Positions 51,772 to 59,097 of a DNA stretch of 64,000 bases are shown here, one piece after another. Source of the stretch: Gemmobacter caeni (lineage in GTDB: Bacteria; Pseudomonadota; Alphaproteobacteria; Rhodobacterales; Rhodobacteraceae). The notes under the pieces were generated by a model that ran no database searches, was not told where the DNA came from, and was given only the letters and a program-made list of their open reading frames with translations. Numbering within the stretch: the stretch's first letter is position 1; each line of letters starts with the position of its first letter. A program made the position numbers and the translations under genes. The stretch is from positions 1-64,000 of the forward strand of contig NZ_QBKP01000015.1 in the NCBI RefSeq assembly GCF_003054195.1. The letters run 5' to 3'.

Positions 51772-53790
51772 ATGACCAACCCGCTGCTTGCCCCCTGGGA
51801 GGGGCCGTTTGAACTGCCGCCGTTCGACGCGATCCACGACGAGGATTTCGCGCCCGCCTTCGAGGCCGGTCTGACCGAGGCCCGCGCGGCGATTGCCGCG
51901 ATTGCCGGGAACACCGAGCCGCCGACCTTCGCCAATGTCATCGAGGCGCTGGAACTGGCGGAAGGCACGCTCGACCGGGTGGCGGGGGTGTTCTACAACC
52001 TCGCCGGAGCCGACAGCACGGATGCACGCGAGGCGCTGATGCGGGATCTGGCGCCCAGGATGAGCGCGTTTTCGTCCGAGGTCACCAATAACAAGGCGCT
52101 CTTCGCCAAGGTGGAAACCCTGTGGCAAGGGCGCGAGGCGCTGGGGCTTTCCCCCGAACAGGCCCGCGTGCTGGAGCTTTACCGTCAGATGTTCGTGCGC
52201 TCCGGCGCCCTGCTGGACGGCGCAGAGGCCGAGCGTCTGACGGAAGTGAAATCGCGACTGGCCGTGCTGGGCACCCGGTTCAGCCAGAACATTCTGGCGG
52301 AAGAGCGCACATGGTTCATGGAACTGGCCGAGGAAGATCTGGAAGGCCTGCCGGATTTCGCCGTGGCGGCGGCGCGGGCGGCAGGCGCCGAAAAGGGGGT
52401 GGCCGGGCCGGTCATCACCACCAGCCGTTCGCTCATCGTGCCGTTCCTGCAATTCTCGCCGCGCAGGGCCTTGCGCGAAAAGGCCTACGAGGCCTGGGTG
52501 GCGCGCGGTGCCAATGGCAATGACCATGACAACCGCGCCATTGCGGCGGAAATCCTGAAGCTGCGCGAGGAACGGGCGCATCTGCTGGGCTATGCGAGCT
52601 TTGCGGATTTCAAGCTGGAACCGGAAATGGCCAAGACCCCGGCGGCCGTGCGTGATCTGCTCATGCGGGTCTGGGCACCGGCGCGCGCCCGGGCCGAGGC
52701 GGATGCGAAAGTGCTGGAGGCGATGCTGCATGCCGATGGCATCGCCGGGCCGCTGGAGCCGTGGGACTGGCGCTATTATTCGGAAAAGCGCCGCAAGGCC
52801 GAACATGACCTGGATGAGGCGGCGCTGAAACCCTATCTGAGCCTTGAGGCGATGATCGCGGCCTGTTTCGACTGCGCCAACCGGCTGTTCGGGCTGGAGT
52901 TTCACGCGCTGGACGTGCCGATGTATCACCCCGACGCAAGGGCGTGGGAGGTGACGCGCGAGGGTCAGCACGTTGCGGTGTTCATCGGCGATTACTTCGC
53001 GCGCGGGTCCAAACGCTCGGGCGCCTGGTGTTCGGCGATGCGCAGCCAGAAACGGCTGGGGCAGGATGTGCGGCCGATCGTGGTCAATATCTGCAACTTC
53101 GCCAAGGGCGACCCGGCGCTGCTGTCCTATGACGATGCGCGCACGCTGTTCCATGAATTCGGCCATGCGCTGCACCAGATGCTGTCGGATGTGACCTATG
53201 GCTTCATCAGCGGCACCAGCGTGGCGCGCGATTTTGTGGAACTGCCGAGCCAGCTTTACGAACATTGGCTGGAAGTGCCCGAAGTGCTGGAAACCCACGC
53301 AAAGCACTGGCAGACCGGCGCGGCGATGCCTGCCGATATGCTGAAACGGCTGCTGGACGCGGGCACCTACGATCAGGGCTTTGCAACGGTGGAATTCGTG
53401 GCCTCCGCCATGGTCGATCTGGCGTTTCACGAAGGCGCGGCGCCCGCCGATCCGATGCAGAAACAGGCCGAGATTCTGGCAGAACTGGGCATGCCGCACG
53501 CGATCCGCATGCGCCACGCCACGCCGCATTTCGCACATGTGTTTTCCGGCGACGGCTATTCCTCGGGCTACTACAGCTACATGTGGTCCGAGGTGATGGA
53601 TGCTGATGCTTTCGCTGCATTCGAGGAAACCGGCGATGCCTTCGATCCCGAAACGGCAGCGAAGCTGGAAAGGTTCATCCTGTCGGCCGGTGGTTCGCGT
53701 CCGGCGGAAGAGCTGTATCTGGAATTCCGGGGCCGGATGCCGGGGGTGGAGGCGTTGCTGAAGGGGCGCGGGCTTCTGGACGCGGCCTGA
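51772..53790 (+). CDS. M3-family metallopeptidase (oligopeptidase A/Dcp type)
   Basis: A 672-residue cytoplasmic zinc peptidase that degrades short peptides. The catalytic HExxH is in LFHEFGHALHQM (residues about 459-470), with the third ligand in the following helix near FVELPSQLYEHW. The C-terminal YSYMWSEVMDADAFAAF matches Dcp/OpdA. AAGGAG stands 8 nt before the ATG at 51772; the in-frame TTG at 51766 is too close to it. Same direction as the preceding transporter but separated by 62 bp. Confidence 0.95.
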   Translation: MTNPLLAPWEGPFELPPFDAIHDEDFAPAFEAGLTEARAAIAAIAGNTEPPTFANVIEALELAEGTLDRVAGVFYNLAGADSTDAREALMRDLAPRMSAFSSEVTNNKALFAKVETLWQGREALGLSPEQARVLELYRQMFVRSGALLDGAEAERLTEVKSRLAVLGTRFSQNILAEERTWFMELAEEDLEGLPDFAVAAARAAGAEKGVAGPVITTSRSLIVPFLQFSPRRALREKAYEAWVARGANGNDHDNRAIAAEILKLREERAHLLGYASFADFKLEPEMAKTPAAVRDLLMRVWAPARARAEADAKVLEAMLHADGIAGPLEPWDWRYYSEKRRKAEHDLDEAALKPYLSLEAMIAACFDCANRLFGLEFHALDVPMYHPDARAWEVTREGQHVAVFIGDYFARGSKRSGAWCSAMRSQKRLGQDVRPIVVNICNFAKGDPALLSYDDARTLFHEFGHALHQMLSDVTYGFISGTSVARDFVELPSQLYEHWLEVPEVLETHAKHWQTGAAMPADMLKRLLDAGTYDQGFATVEFVASAMVDLAFHEGAAPADPMQKQAEILAELGMPHAIRMRHATPHFAHVFSGDGYSSGYYSYMWSEVMDADAFAAFEETGDAFDPETAAKLERFILSAGGSRPAEELYLEFRGRMPGVEALLKGRGLLDAA

Positions 53791-53804
53791 GGGCGGCAGA
53801 CGTC

Positions 53805-53829
53805 TTTTGAGTATTTTTGCAAGAAGCAA
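53805..53829 (+). repeat. 25-bp dispersed repeat, left flank of the carnitine-type locus
   Basis: A 25-bp AT-rich sequence (core GAGTATTTTTGCAAG) whose exact reverse complement occurs at 61896-61920. The 21-bp core also occurs at 17630-17650. It lies between the convergent peptidase and regulator genes, 15 bp after the peptidase stop. Confidence 0.9.
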
Positions 53830-53849
53830 GACCCGTTGGCGCGTGCGCG

Positions 53850-54821
53850 TCAGCGGGTTTTGCGAAACTGGCTGGGCGGGGCACCGAATTTTCGGGTGAA
53901 GGCGCGCGTCAGCGTGGCGGCGCTGGAAAAGCCGGTGCGCAGCGCGATTTCGGTCAGCGGGTGGCGGGTGTCGGTCAGCAGCCGCCGCGCTGCCTGCAAG
54001 CGCAGGCCAAGCGCATGAGCGGCGGGCGAGAGGCCAATGTTTTCGCGGAACAGTTGTTCCAGCCGACGGGGGGAGAGGCCAAGCGCGGCGGCGGTCTCGG
54101 CTGCCGTTTCGGGGCTGTCGAGCCGCGCCTCCATCCGCGCGATGGCGCGGGCGACGCGGGCGTCGAGCCTCGGGTCCGGTCGGGTCGCGGTGATCTGCGG
54201 CTCGGTTCCCGGGCGGGGGGTGGTGACGAAGCTGGCCGCGACCTGGAGCGCGGTGGCCGGGCCATGGCGGGCGCGGATCAGATGGAGCATCAGGTCGGCG
54301 GCGGGGGCGGCGCCCCCTGCGGTGAAATAGCGCCCGGAAAGCGTGAAGCGGTCAGGGGTGACCTCGATTTCGGGAAAGGTGGCGGCGAAATCCTCCAGAT
54401 CCTCCCAATGCACGGTGGCGCGCTGGCCGTCCAGCAACCCGGCGCGCGCCAGCACCCAGCCTCCGGCGTCGATGCCGCCAAGCGCGCGAAAGCGCGGGGC
54501 GATCCGGCGCAGGTCGCGCAGAAGCGGCTTGGTGGTAACTTCGGATTGCCGGTAGCCCGCAATGACGATCAGCACATCCGCGCCCTCGGCCGTGGCCAGC
54601 GCGCCCGATGAGGGCAACTCGATCCCGCATGTCAGCGGCACCGGCCCGCCATCGGGGGAAACCACACGCCAGCGGTAGGCCTCGGTTCCCAGGTGCCGGT
54701 TGGCCGAGCGCAGCGGGTCGAGCGTCGAGGCGACTTCCAGAATGGAACAATGCGGCAGCACCAGTAGCGCCAGCGAAAGCGGCTGCTGCGATGCGGCGAA
54801 GATCGTTGCGGATTTTGCCAT
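53850..54821 (-). CDS. GlxA-family AraC-type regulator (CdhR-like)
   Basis: A 323-residue regulator. The N-terminal two thirds is a DJ-1/PfpI-like amidotransferase fold (LALLVLPHCSILEVASTLDPL; ALGGIDAGGWVLARAGLL) lacking enzyme function in this family; the C-terminal AraC HTH has ETAAALGLSPRRLEQLFRE and EIALRTGFSSAATLTRAFTR. It is divergent from the BKACE gene across 73 bp. In pseudomonads the carnitine catabolism activator CdhR is of this family, and here the divergent genes look like carnitine genes. I chose MAKSATIFAAS as start; longer frames run into the divergent gene. Confidence 0.88.
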   Translation of the reverse strand: MAKSATIFAASQQPLSLALLVLPHCSILEVASTLDPLRSANRHLGTEAYRWRVVSPDGGPVPLTCGIELPSSGALATAEGADVLIVIAGYRQSEVTTKPLLRDLRRIAPRFRALGGIDAGGWVLARAGLLDGQRATVHWEDLEDFAATFPEIEVTPDRFTLSGRYFTAGGAAPAADLMLHLIRARHGPATALQVAASFVTTPRPGTEPQITATRPDPRLDARVARAIARMEARLDSPETAAETAAALGLSPRRLEQLFRENIGLSPAAHALGLRLQAARRLLTDTRHPLTEIALRTGFSSAATLTRAFTRKFGAPPSQFRKTR

Positions 54822-54894
54822 GCGGATTTCGTAAACTGCAAAGCGCGACCCGACAAGCCCGCTAATCTCGCCGGGAAGGAACAGGAGGAATGCC

Positions 54895-55809
54895 ATGCCC
54901 TTGGCCATGAACCGCGAAGTCTTCATCACCTGCGCCGTGACCGGCTCGGGCGGCACCCAGGACCGTTCGCCGCATGTGCCGCGCAGCCCCGCGCAGATCG
55001 CCGAAAGCGCCATTGCGGCGGCAAAGGCAGGGGCGGCGGTCGTGCATTGCCATGTGCGCGACGCCGAAACCGGCAAGCCTGCCCGCGACCCGGCACTGTA
55101 TCGCGAAGTGACCGAGCGGATCCGCGACAGCGCAACCGATGTGGTGTTGAACCTGACTGCCGGGATGGGCGGCGACCTGCTGTTCGACGGCACGGAAAAC
55201 ATGAACCGCATGTCGGCACGCAGCGATATGGCGGGCGCGGCGGAGCGCGTGGCGCATGTGGTGGAGTGTCGGCCCGAGATCTGCACACTCGACTGCGGCA
55301 CGATGAACTTCGCCGAAGCCGATTATGTGATGGTCAACACCCCCGGCATGCTGCGCGACATGGCAGCGCGCATGGTGGCGAGCGGCGTGCGGATCGAGAT
55401 CGAGGCCTTCGACACTGGCCATCTCTGGTTCGCTAGGCAACTTGCGGAAGAGGGCATCATTCCCGATCCTGTGCTGGTGCAACTGTGCATGGGCGTGCCG
55501 TGGGGCGCGCCGGATGACCTGAATACCTTCATGGCGATGGTGAACAATGTGCCGAAGCATTGGCACTGGTCGGCCTTCGCGCTGGGGCGGCATCAGATGC
55601 CCTATGTGGCGGCCTCGGTTCTGGCGGGCGGGAATGTGCGCGTGGGGCTGGAGGATAACCTCTGGCTCGACAAGGGTGTGCTGGCGACCAACGCGCAACT
55701 GGTGGAACGCGCGGTGACCGTGATTTCCAACATGGGCGCGCGGGTGCTGACGCCCGCCGAGGTGCGCGCGAAGCTGAAGCTGGAGAAGCGCGCGCCGGTG
55801 GCGAAATGA
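54895..55809 (+). CDS. BKACE-family beta-keto acid cleavage enzyme
   Basis: A 304-residue zinc enzyme of the 3-keto-5-aminohexanoate cleavage (BKACE) family, which joins a beta-keto acid with acetyl-CoA to give acetoacetate and a new acyl-CoA. Metal-binding VVHCHVRDAETG and the segment VVLNLTAGMGGDLL are clear; EVRAKL is near the end. Beside a carnitine dehydrogenase its likely substrate is 3-dehydrocarnitine, giving betainyl-CoA. AGGAGG precedes the ATG. The stop overlaps the next gene's start (ATGA). Confidence 0.92.
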   Translation: MPLAMNREVFITCAVTGSGGTQDRSPHVPRSPAQIAESAIAAAKAGAAVVHCHVRDAETGKPARDPALYREVTERIRDSATDVVLNLTAGMGGDLLFDGTENMNRMSARSDMAGAAERVAHVVECRPEICTLDCGTMNFAEADYVMVNTPGMLRDMAARMVASGVRIEIEAFDTGHLWFARQLAEEGIIPDPVLVQLCMGVPWGAPDDLNTFMAMVNNVPKHWHWSAFALGRHQMPYVAASVLAGGNVRVGLEDNLWLDKGVLATNAQLVERAVTVISNMGARVLTPAEVRAKLKLEKRAPVAK

Positions 55810-56126
55810 GGCGACGGGTGGCGCTGGTCCTTCTGGTGCTGGCGGCTTGCCAGCCCGAGGCCGAAGCGCCACCGCGTCCCAGCATGTCGGTGGCCGACAA
55901 GGCCGATTGCATCGCGAAGGGCGGGCAGGTCGGTGTCGCGGGCCTTCTGGGCGGCGAGTTCTGCGTCAAGCGCGCGCCGGATGCAGGTAAGTCCTGCACA
56001 AGGGCCAGCGACTGCGCGGGTGACTGCCTGACGGCCAGCCGGACCTGTGCCCCCACGCTCAACCCCTTCGGCTGCCGGGATTATCTGGACGAGACCGGCC
56101 AGCCGCAAAGCATCTGCGTCGATTGA
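55806..56126 (+). CDS. Cysteine-rich lipoprotein within the carnitine-type operon
   Basis: A 106-residue lipoprotein: signal MRRRVALVLLVLAAC, lipidated Cys15. The mature part has eight more cysteines (35, 53, 64, 70, 74, 81, 90, 104), enough for four disulfides, with a dense central block (residues 64-81). It is translationally coupled to the BKACE gene and lies 27 bp before the dehydrogenase. Function unknown; it may be an outer-membrane or periplasmic accessory of the pathway or only a passenger. Confidence 0.8.
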   Translation: MRRRVALVLLVLAACQPEAEAPPRPSMSVADKADCIAKGGQVGVAGLLGGEFCVKRAPDAGKSCTRASDCAGDCLTASRTCAPTLNPFGCRDYLDETGQPQSICVD

Positions 56127-56153
56127 CGCGAACCCATCAGGACGAGGACGAAC

Positions 56154-57611
56154 ATGGCGCGCAAGGCGGCAATCATTGGCGGCGGGGTGATCGGGGGCGG
56201 CTGGGCCGCGCGCTTCCTGCTGAACGGCTGGGATGTGGCGGTTTTCGACCCCGATCCGCAGGCGGAACGCAAGATCGGCGAGGTTCTGGCCAATGCCCGC
56301 GCCGCGCTGCCGGCGCTGTCGGATGTGCCGATTCCTGCCGAAGGGAAGCTGAGCTTTGCGGGCACCATCACCGAAGCGGTGGAAGGGGCCGAATATATTC
56401 AGGAATCGGTGTCCGAACGGCTTGAACTGAAGCACCGCGTCTTTGCGCAAATCCAGCAGTCCGCGCCCGAGACGCTGATCGGATCGTCCACCTCGGGCTT
56501 CAAACCCTCGGAATTGCAGGAACATGCGGCCAATCCCGGCACGATCTTCGTGGCGCATCCGTTCAACCCTGTCTATCTGCTGCCGCTGGCCGAAGTGGTG
56601 CCCAGCCCGAAGAACGCAGCCCGGGACATTGAACGCGCCAAGGAAATCCTGCGTGAGATCGGCATGTTCCCGCTGCATGTCCGCAAGGAGATCGACGCCC
56701 ATATCGCCGACCGCTTTCTTGAAGCCGTCTGGCGTGAGGCACTGTGGCTGGTGAAGGACGGCGTAGCCACCACCGAGGAAATCGATGAGGCCATCCGAAT
56801 GGGCTTTGGCCTGCGCTGGGGCCAGATGGGGCTTTTCGAAACCTATCGCGTTGCGGGCGGTGAAGCCGGGATGAAGCATTTCATGGCGCAGTTCGGGCCC
56901 TGCCTGCAATGGCCCTGGACCAAGCTGACGGATGTACCGGAATTCAATGACGAGCTCGTGGACCTGATCGCCGGCCAGTCCGATGCGCAATCCGGCCACC
57001 ACACGATCCGCGAGCTGGAGCGCATCCGCGACAGCAACCTGATCGGCTTCCTGCGGGCGCTGAAGGATCGCAACTGGGGCGCGGGCAAGGTGCTGCGTGA
57101 CCATGACGCCCGCCGCGCCGTGGCCTTCCACGATGCGGCGCCGACGGGTGCACCGCTGGTCATGGCACAGATGCAGGTGCTGCCCGGCTGGATCGACTAT
57201 AACGGCCACATGACCGAAAGCCGCTATCTGTTCGCGGCCTCCGAAACTTCGGATGCCTTCCTGCGGCTGATCGGGGCCGGGATGGATTACGTTGCCGCCG
57301 GACACAGCTATTACACTGCCGAAACGCACATCATGCATCTGGGCGAATGCAAGCTGGGCGACCGGCTGACCGGCACGCTTCAGGTGCTGGGCGCCGATGA
57401 AAAGCGGCTGCATGTGTTCATCCGTATCCAGCGTGGCGACGAGGTGGTGGCGAGCCTTGAACAGATGCTGTTGCATGTGGACATGAAGGCCAACAAGACC
57501 TGCGCCGCCGCGCCCGAGGTGCTTGCGAAGCTGGAACCCATTACTCAGGCCCACAAGGCGCTGCCCCGGCCCGAGGCCGCCGGGCGCTTTGTCGGCCAGC
57601 GCAGGGCCTGA
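56154..57611 (+). CDS. L-carnitine dehydrogenase fused to a hotdog thioesterase
   Basis: A 485-residue two-domain enzyme. Residues 1 to about 320 are a 3-hydroxyacyl-CoA-dehydrogenase-type NAD enzyme (IIGGGVIGGGWAARFLLNGW; HPFNPVYLLPLAEVVPS with His135), the family of L-carnitine 3-dehydrogenase. Residues about 335-470 are a 4HBT hotdog domain with WIDYNGHMTESRYL (Asp348). In the carnitine route these would oxidise carnitine to 3-dehydrocarnitine and hydrolyse betainyl-CoA to glycine betaine, the steps before and after the BKACE reaction. Pseudomonads encode them separately; fusion is known in other proteobacteria. Confidence 0.9.
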   Translation: MARKAAIIGGGVIGGGWAARFLLNGWDVAVFDPDPQAERKIGEVLANARAALPALSDVPIPAEGKLSFAGTITEAVEGAEYIQESVSERLELKHRVFAQIQQSAPETLIGSSTSGFKPSELQEHAANPGTIFVAHPFNPVYLLPLAEVVPSPKNAARDIERAKEILREIGMFPLHVRKEIDAHIADRFLEAVWREALWLVKDGVATTEEIDEAIRMGFGLRWGQMGLFETYRVAGGEAGMKHFMAQFGPCLQWPWTKLTDVPEFNDELVDLIAGQSDAQSGHHTIRELERIRDSNLIGFLRALKDRNWGAGKVLRDHDARRAVAFHDAAPTGAPLVMAQMQVLPGWIDYNGHMTESRYLFAASETSDAFLRLIGAGMDYVAAGHSYYTAETHIMHLGECKLGDRLTGTLQVLGADEKRLHVFIRIQRGDEVVASLEQMLLHVDMKANKTCAAAPEVLAKLEPITQAHKALPRPEAAGRFVGQRRA

Positions 57612-57649
57612 CGGGCCGCTTCTTTCCTCAAGACCCGAAGGGCGAACAG

Positions 57650-58813
57650 ATGGATTTCGGACTGACCGAAGAACAGCGCATGATCGTGGAAACGACCCGC
57701 GCCTTCGTCGAGAACGAGCTTTACCCGCATGAGGCCGAGGTGGAACGCACCGGCCATCTGCGGATGGACCTGATCCGCGAGCTTCAGGCCAAGGCGATCG
57801 AGGCCGGGCTTTATGCTGCCAATATGCCCGAGGAGGTCGGCGGCGCCGGTCTCGATACGCTGTCATGGCTGCTATACGAGCGTGAACTGGGCCGGGCGAA
57901 CTATGCCCTGCACTGGACCTGCGTGGCGCGGCCCTCGAACATCCTGCTGGCGGGAAGCGCCGAACAGCGCGAGAAATACCTCTTTCCCTGTATCCGGGGG
58001 GAGAAGTGGGATTGCCTTGCAATGACCGAACCCGGTGCCGGGTCGGACCTGCGCGGCATGACCGCCAGTGCAAAGCGCGAGGGCGGCGACTGGGTACTGA
58101 ACGGCACCAAACATTTCATCAGCCACGCCGATCTGGCCGATTTCGTCATCGTCTTCATGGCTTCGGGCGAGGAAGACACCCCGCGCGGCAAGAAGAAGCT
58201 GATCACCGCCTTCTTCGTCGATAAGGGCACACCGGGCTTCACCGTCCGCGATGGCTATCGCAATGTCAGCCACCGCGGTTACACCAATTCGGTGCTGGAA
58301 TTCGACAATTGCCGTTTGCCGGATGCGGCGGTTCTGGGCGAGGTGCACAAGGGCTTCGAGGTGGCGAACACCTGGCTGGGCGCGACGCGGCTGCAAGTCG
58401 CCTCCACTTGCCTCGGTCGCGCCGACCGGGCGTTGCAGCACGCCATCAGCTATGCCGCCGAACGCAAGCAATTCGGCCAGCAGATCGGCAAGTTTCAAGG
58501 GATCAGCTTCAAGCTCGCCGATATGGCGATGGAGCTGAAGGCGGCGGAGCTCCTGACCCGCGAGGCAGCCTGGAAGTTTGACCAGGGCTCGGTGACCGAG
58601 GCCGACATGTCCATGGCCAAGCTGAAGGCGACCGAGGTGCTGGCGATGATCGCCGATGAGGCGATCCAGATTCACGGCGGCATGGGGCTGATGGATGAAC
58701 TGCCACTGGAACGGATCTGGCGTGACGCCCGCGTCGAACGGATCTGGGAGGGCACCTCCGAGATTCAGCGGCATATCATTTCGCGCGAACTTCTGCGTGC
58801 GGTTGGCGGCTGA
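57650..58813 (+). CDS. Acyl-CoA dehydrogenase, CaiA/butyrobetainyl-CoA type
   Basis: A 387-residue FAD enzyme of normal length. Substrate/FAD segments: MTEPGAGSDLRGM, VLNGTKHFISHADLADF; ERKQFGQQIGKFQ; IQIHGGMGLMDELPLERIWR; catalytic Glu367 in RIWEGTSEIQRH. With a CaiD-like hydratase and a CoA ligase downstream it probably oxidises gamma-butyrobetainyl-CoA to crotonobetainyl-CoA (or the reverse). Starts 38 bp after the fused dehydrogenase. Other short or branched acyl-CoAs are possible substrates. Confidence 0.88.
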   Translation: MDFGLTEEQRMIVETTRAFVENELYPHEAEVERTGHLRMDLIRELQAKAIEAGLYAANMPEEVGGAGLDTLSWLLYERELGRANYALHWTCVARPSNILLAGSAEQREKYLFPCIRGEKWDCLAMTEPGAGSDLRGMTASAKREGGDWVLNGTKHFISHADLADFVIVFMASGEEDTPRGKKKLITAFFVDKGTPGFTVRDGYRNVSHRGYTNSVLEFDNCRLPDAAVLGEVHKGFEVANTWLGATRLQVASTCLGRADRALQHAISYAAERKQFGQQIGKFQGISFKLADMAMELKAAELLTREAAWKFDQGSVTEADMSMAKLKATEVLAMIADEAIQIHGGMGLMDELPLERIWRDARVERIWEGTSEIQRHIISRELLRAVGG

Positions 58814-58822
58814 GACCACGGC

Positions 58823-58843
58823 AGGGGGGCTGTCTGCCCCCCT
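58823..58843 (+). terminator. GC-rich hairpin after the acyl-CoA dehydrogenase gene
   Basis: Stem AGGGGGGC / GCCCCCCT (8 bp) with loop TGTCT, without T-run. A related hairpin, CCGGGGGC / GCCCCCGG with loop AGACA, lies at 59051-59071; they are parts of the inverted repeat pair described next. Confidence 0.5.
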
Positions 58844-58861
58844 CGGCGCATGCGCGCCTCA

Positions 58862-59048
58862 CCCCCCGAGGATATTTTCCGACAGAAAATGAGCCTGATC
58901 TTGCGCGTTAACCACTTCTTCATTGGATTCGGCCAGTGTGGCCTTGCGGAACAGGCGGGGACGCCGATGGCCGTGACAGGAAATGGCACCTCGTTTGCCA
59001 AGGGCGAGCGGGGTGCTTCCATTTTCTGTCAAAAAATATCCTCGGGGG
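58862..59048. repeat. Inverted pair of AT-rich intergenic repeats
   Basis: Arm 58863-58890 and arm 59021-59048 are inverted copies matching at 26 of 28 positions (core GAGGATATTTT then GACAGAAAAT). Each is preceded or followed by a GC-rich hairpin of related sequence, so each unit is about 55-70 bp. The 130 bp between the arms hold no recognisable gene. Together they fill most of the 284-bp gap before the CoA ligase gene. Confidence 0.8.
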
Positions 59049-59097
59049 ACCGGGGGCAGACAGCCCCCGGCCTCGGGCACGGGGCGGGGGGCCGGGT

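Noticed and set aside
55602-58073. An 823-codon minus-strand frame
   Set aside because: Antisense of the carnitine-type genes, whose motifs and tight operon spacing are convincing.
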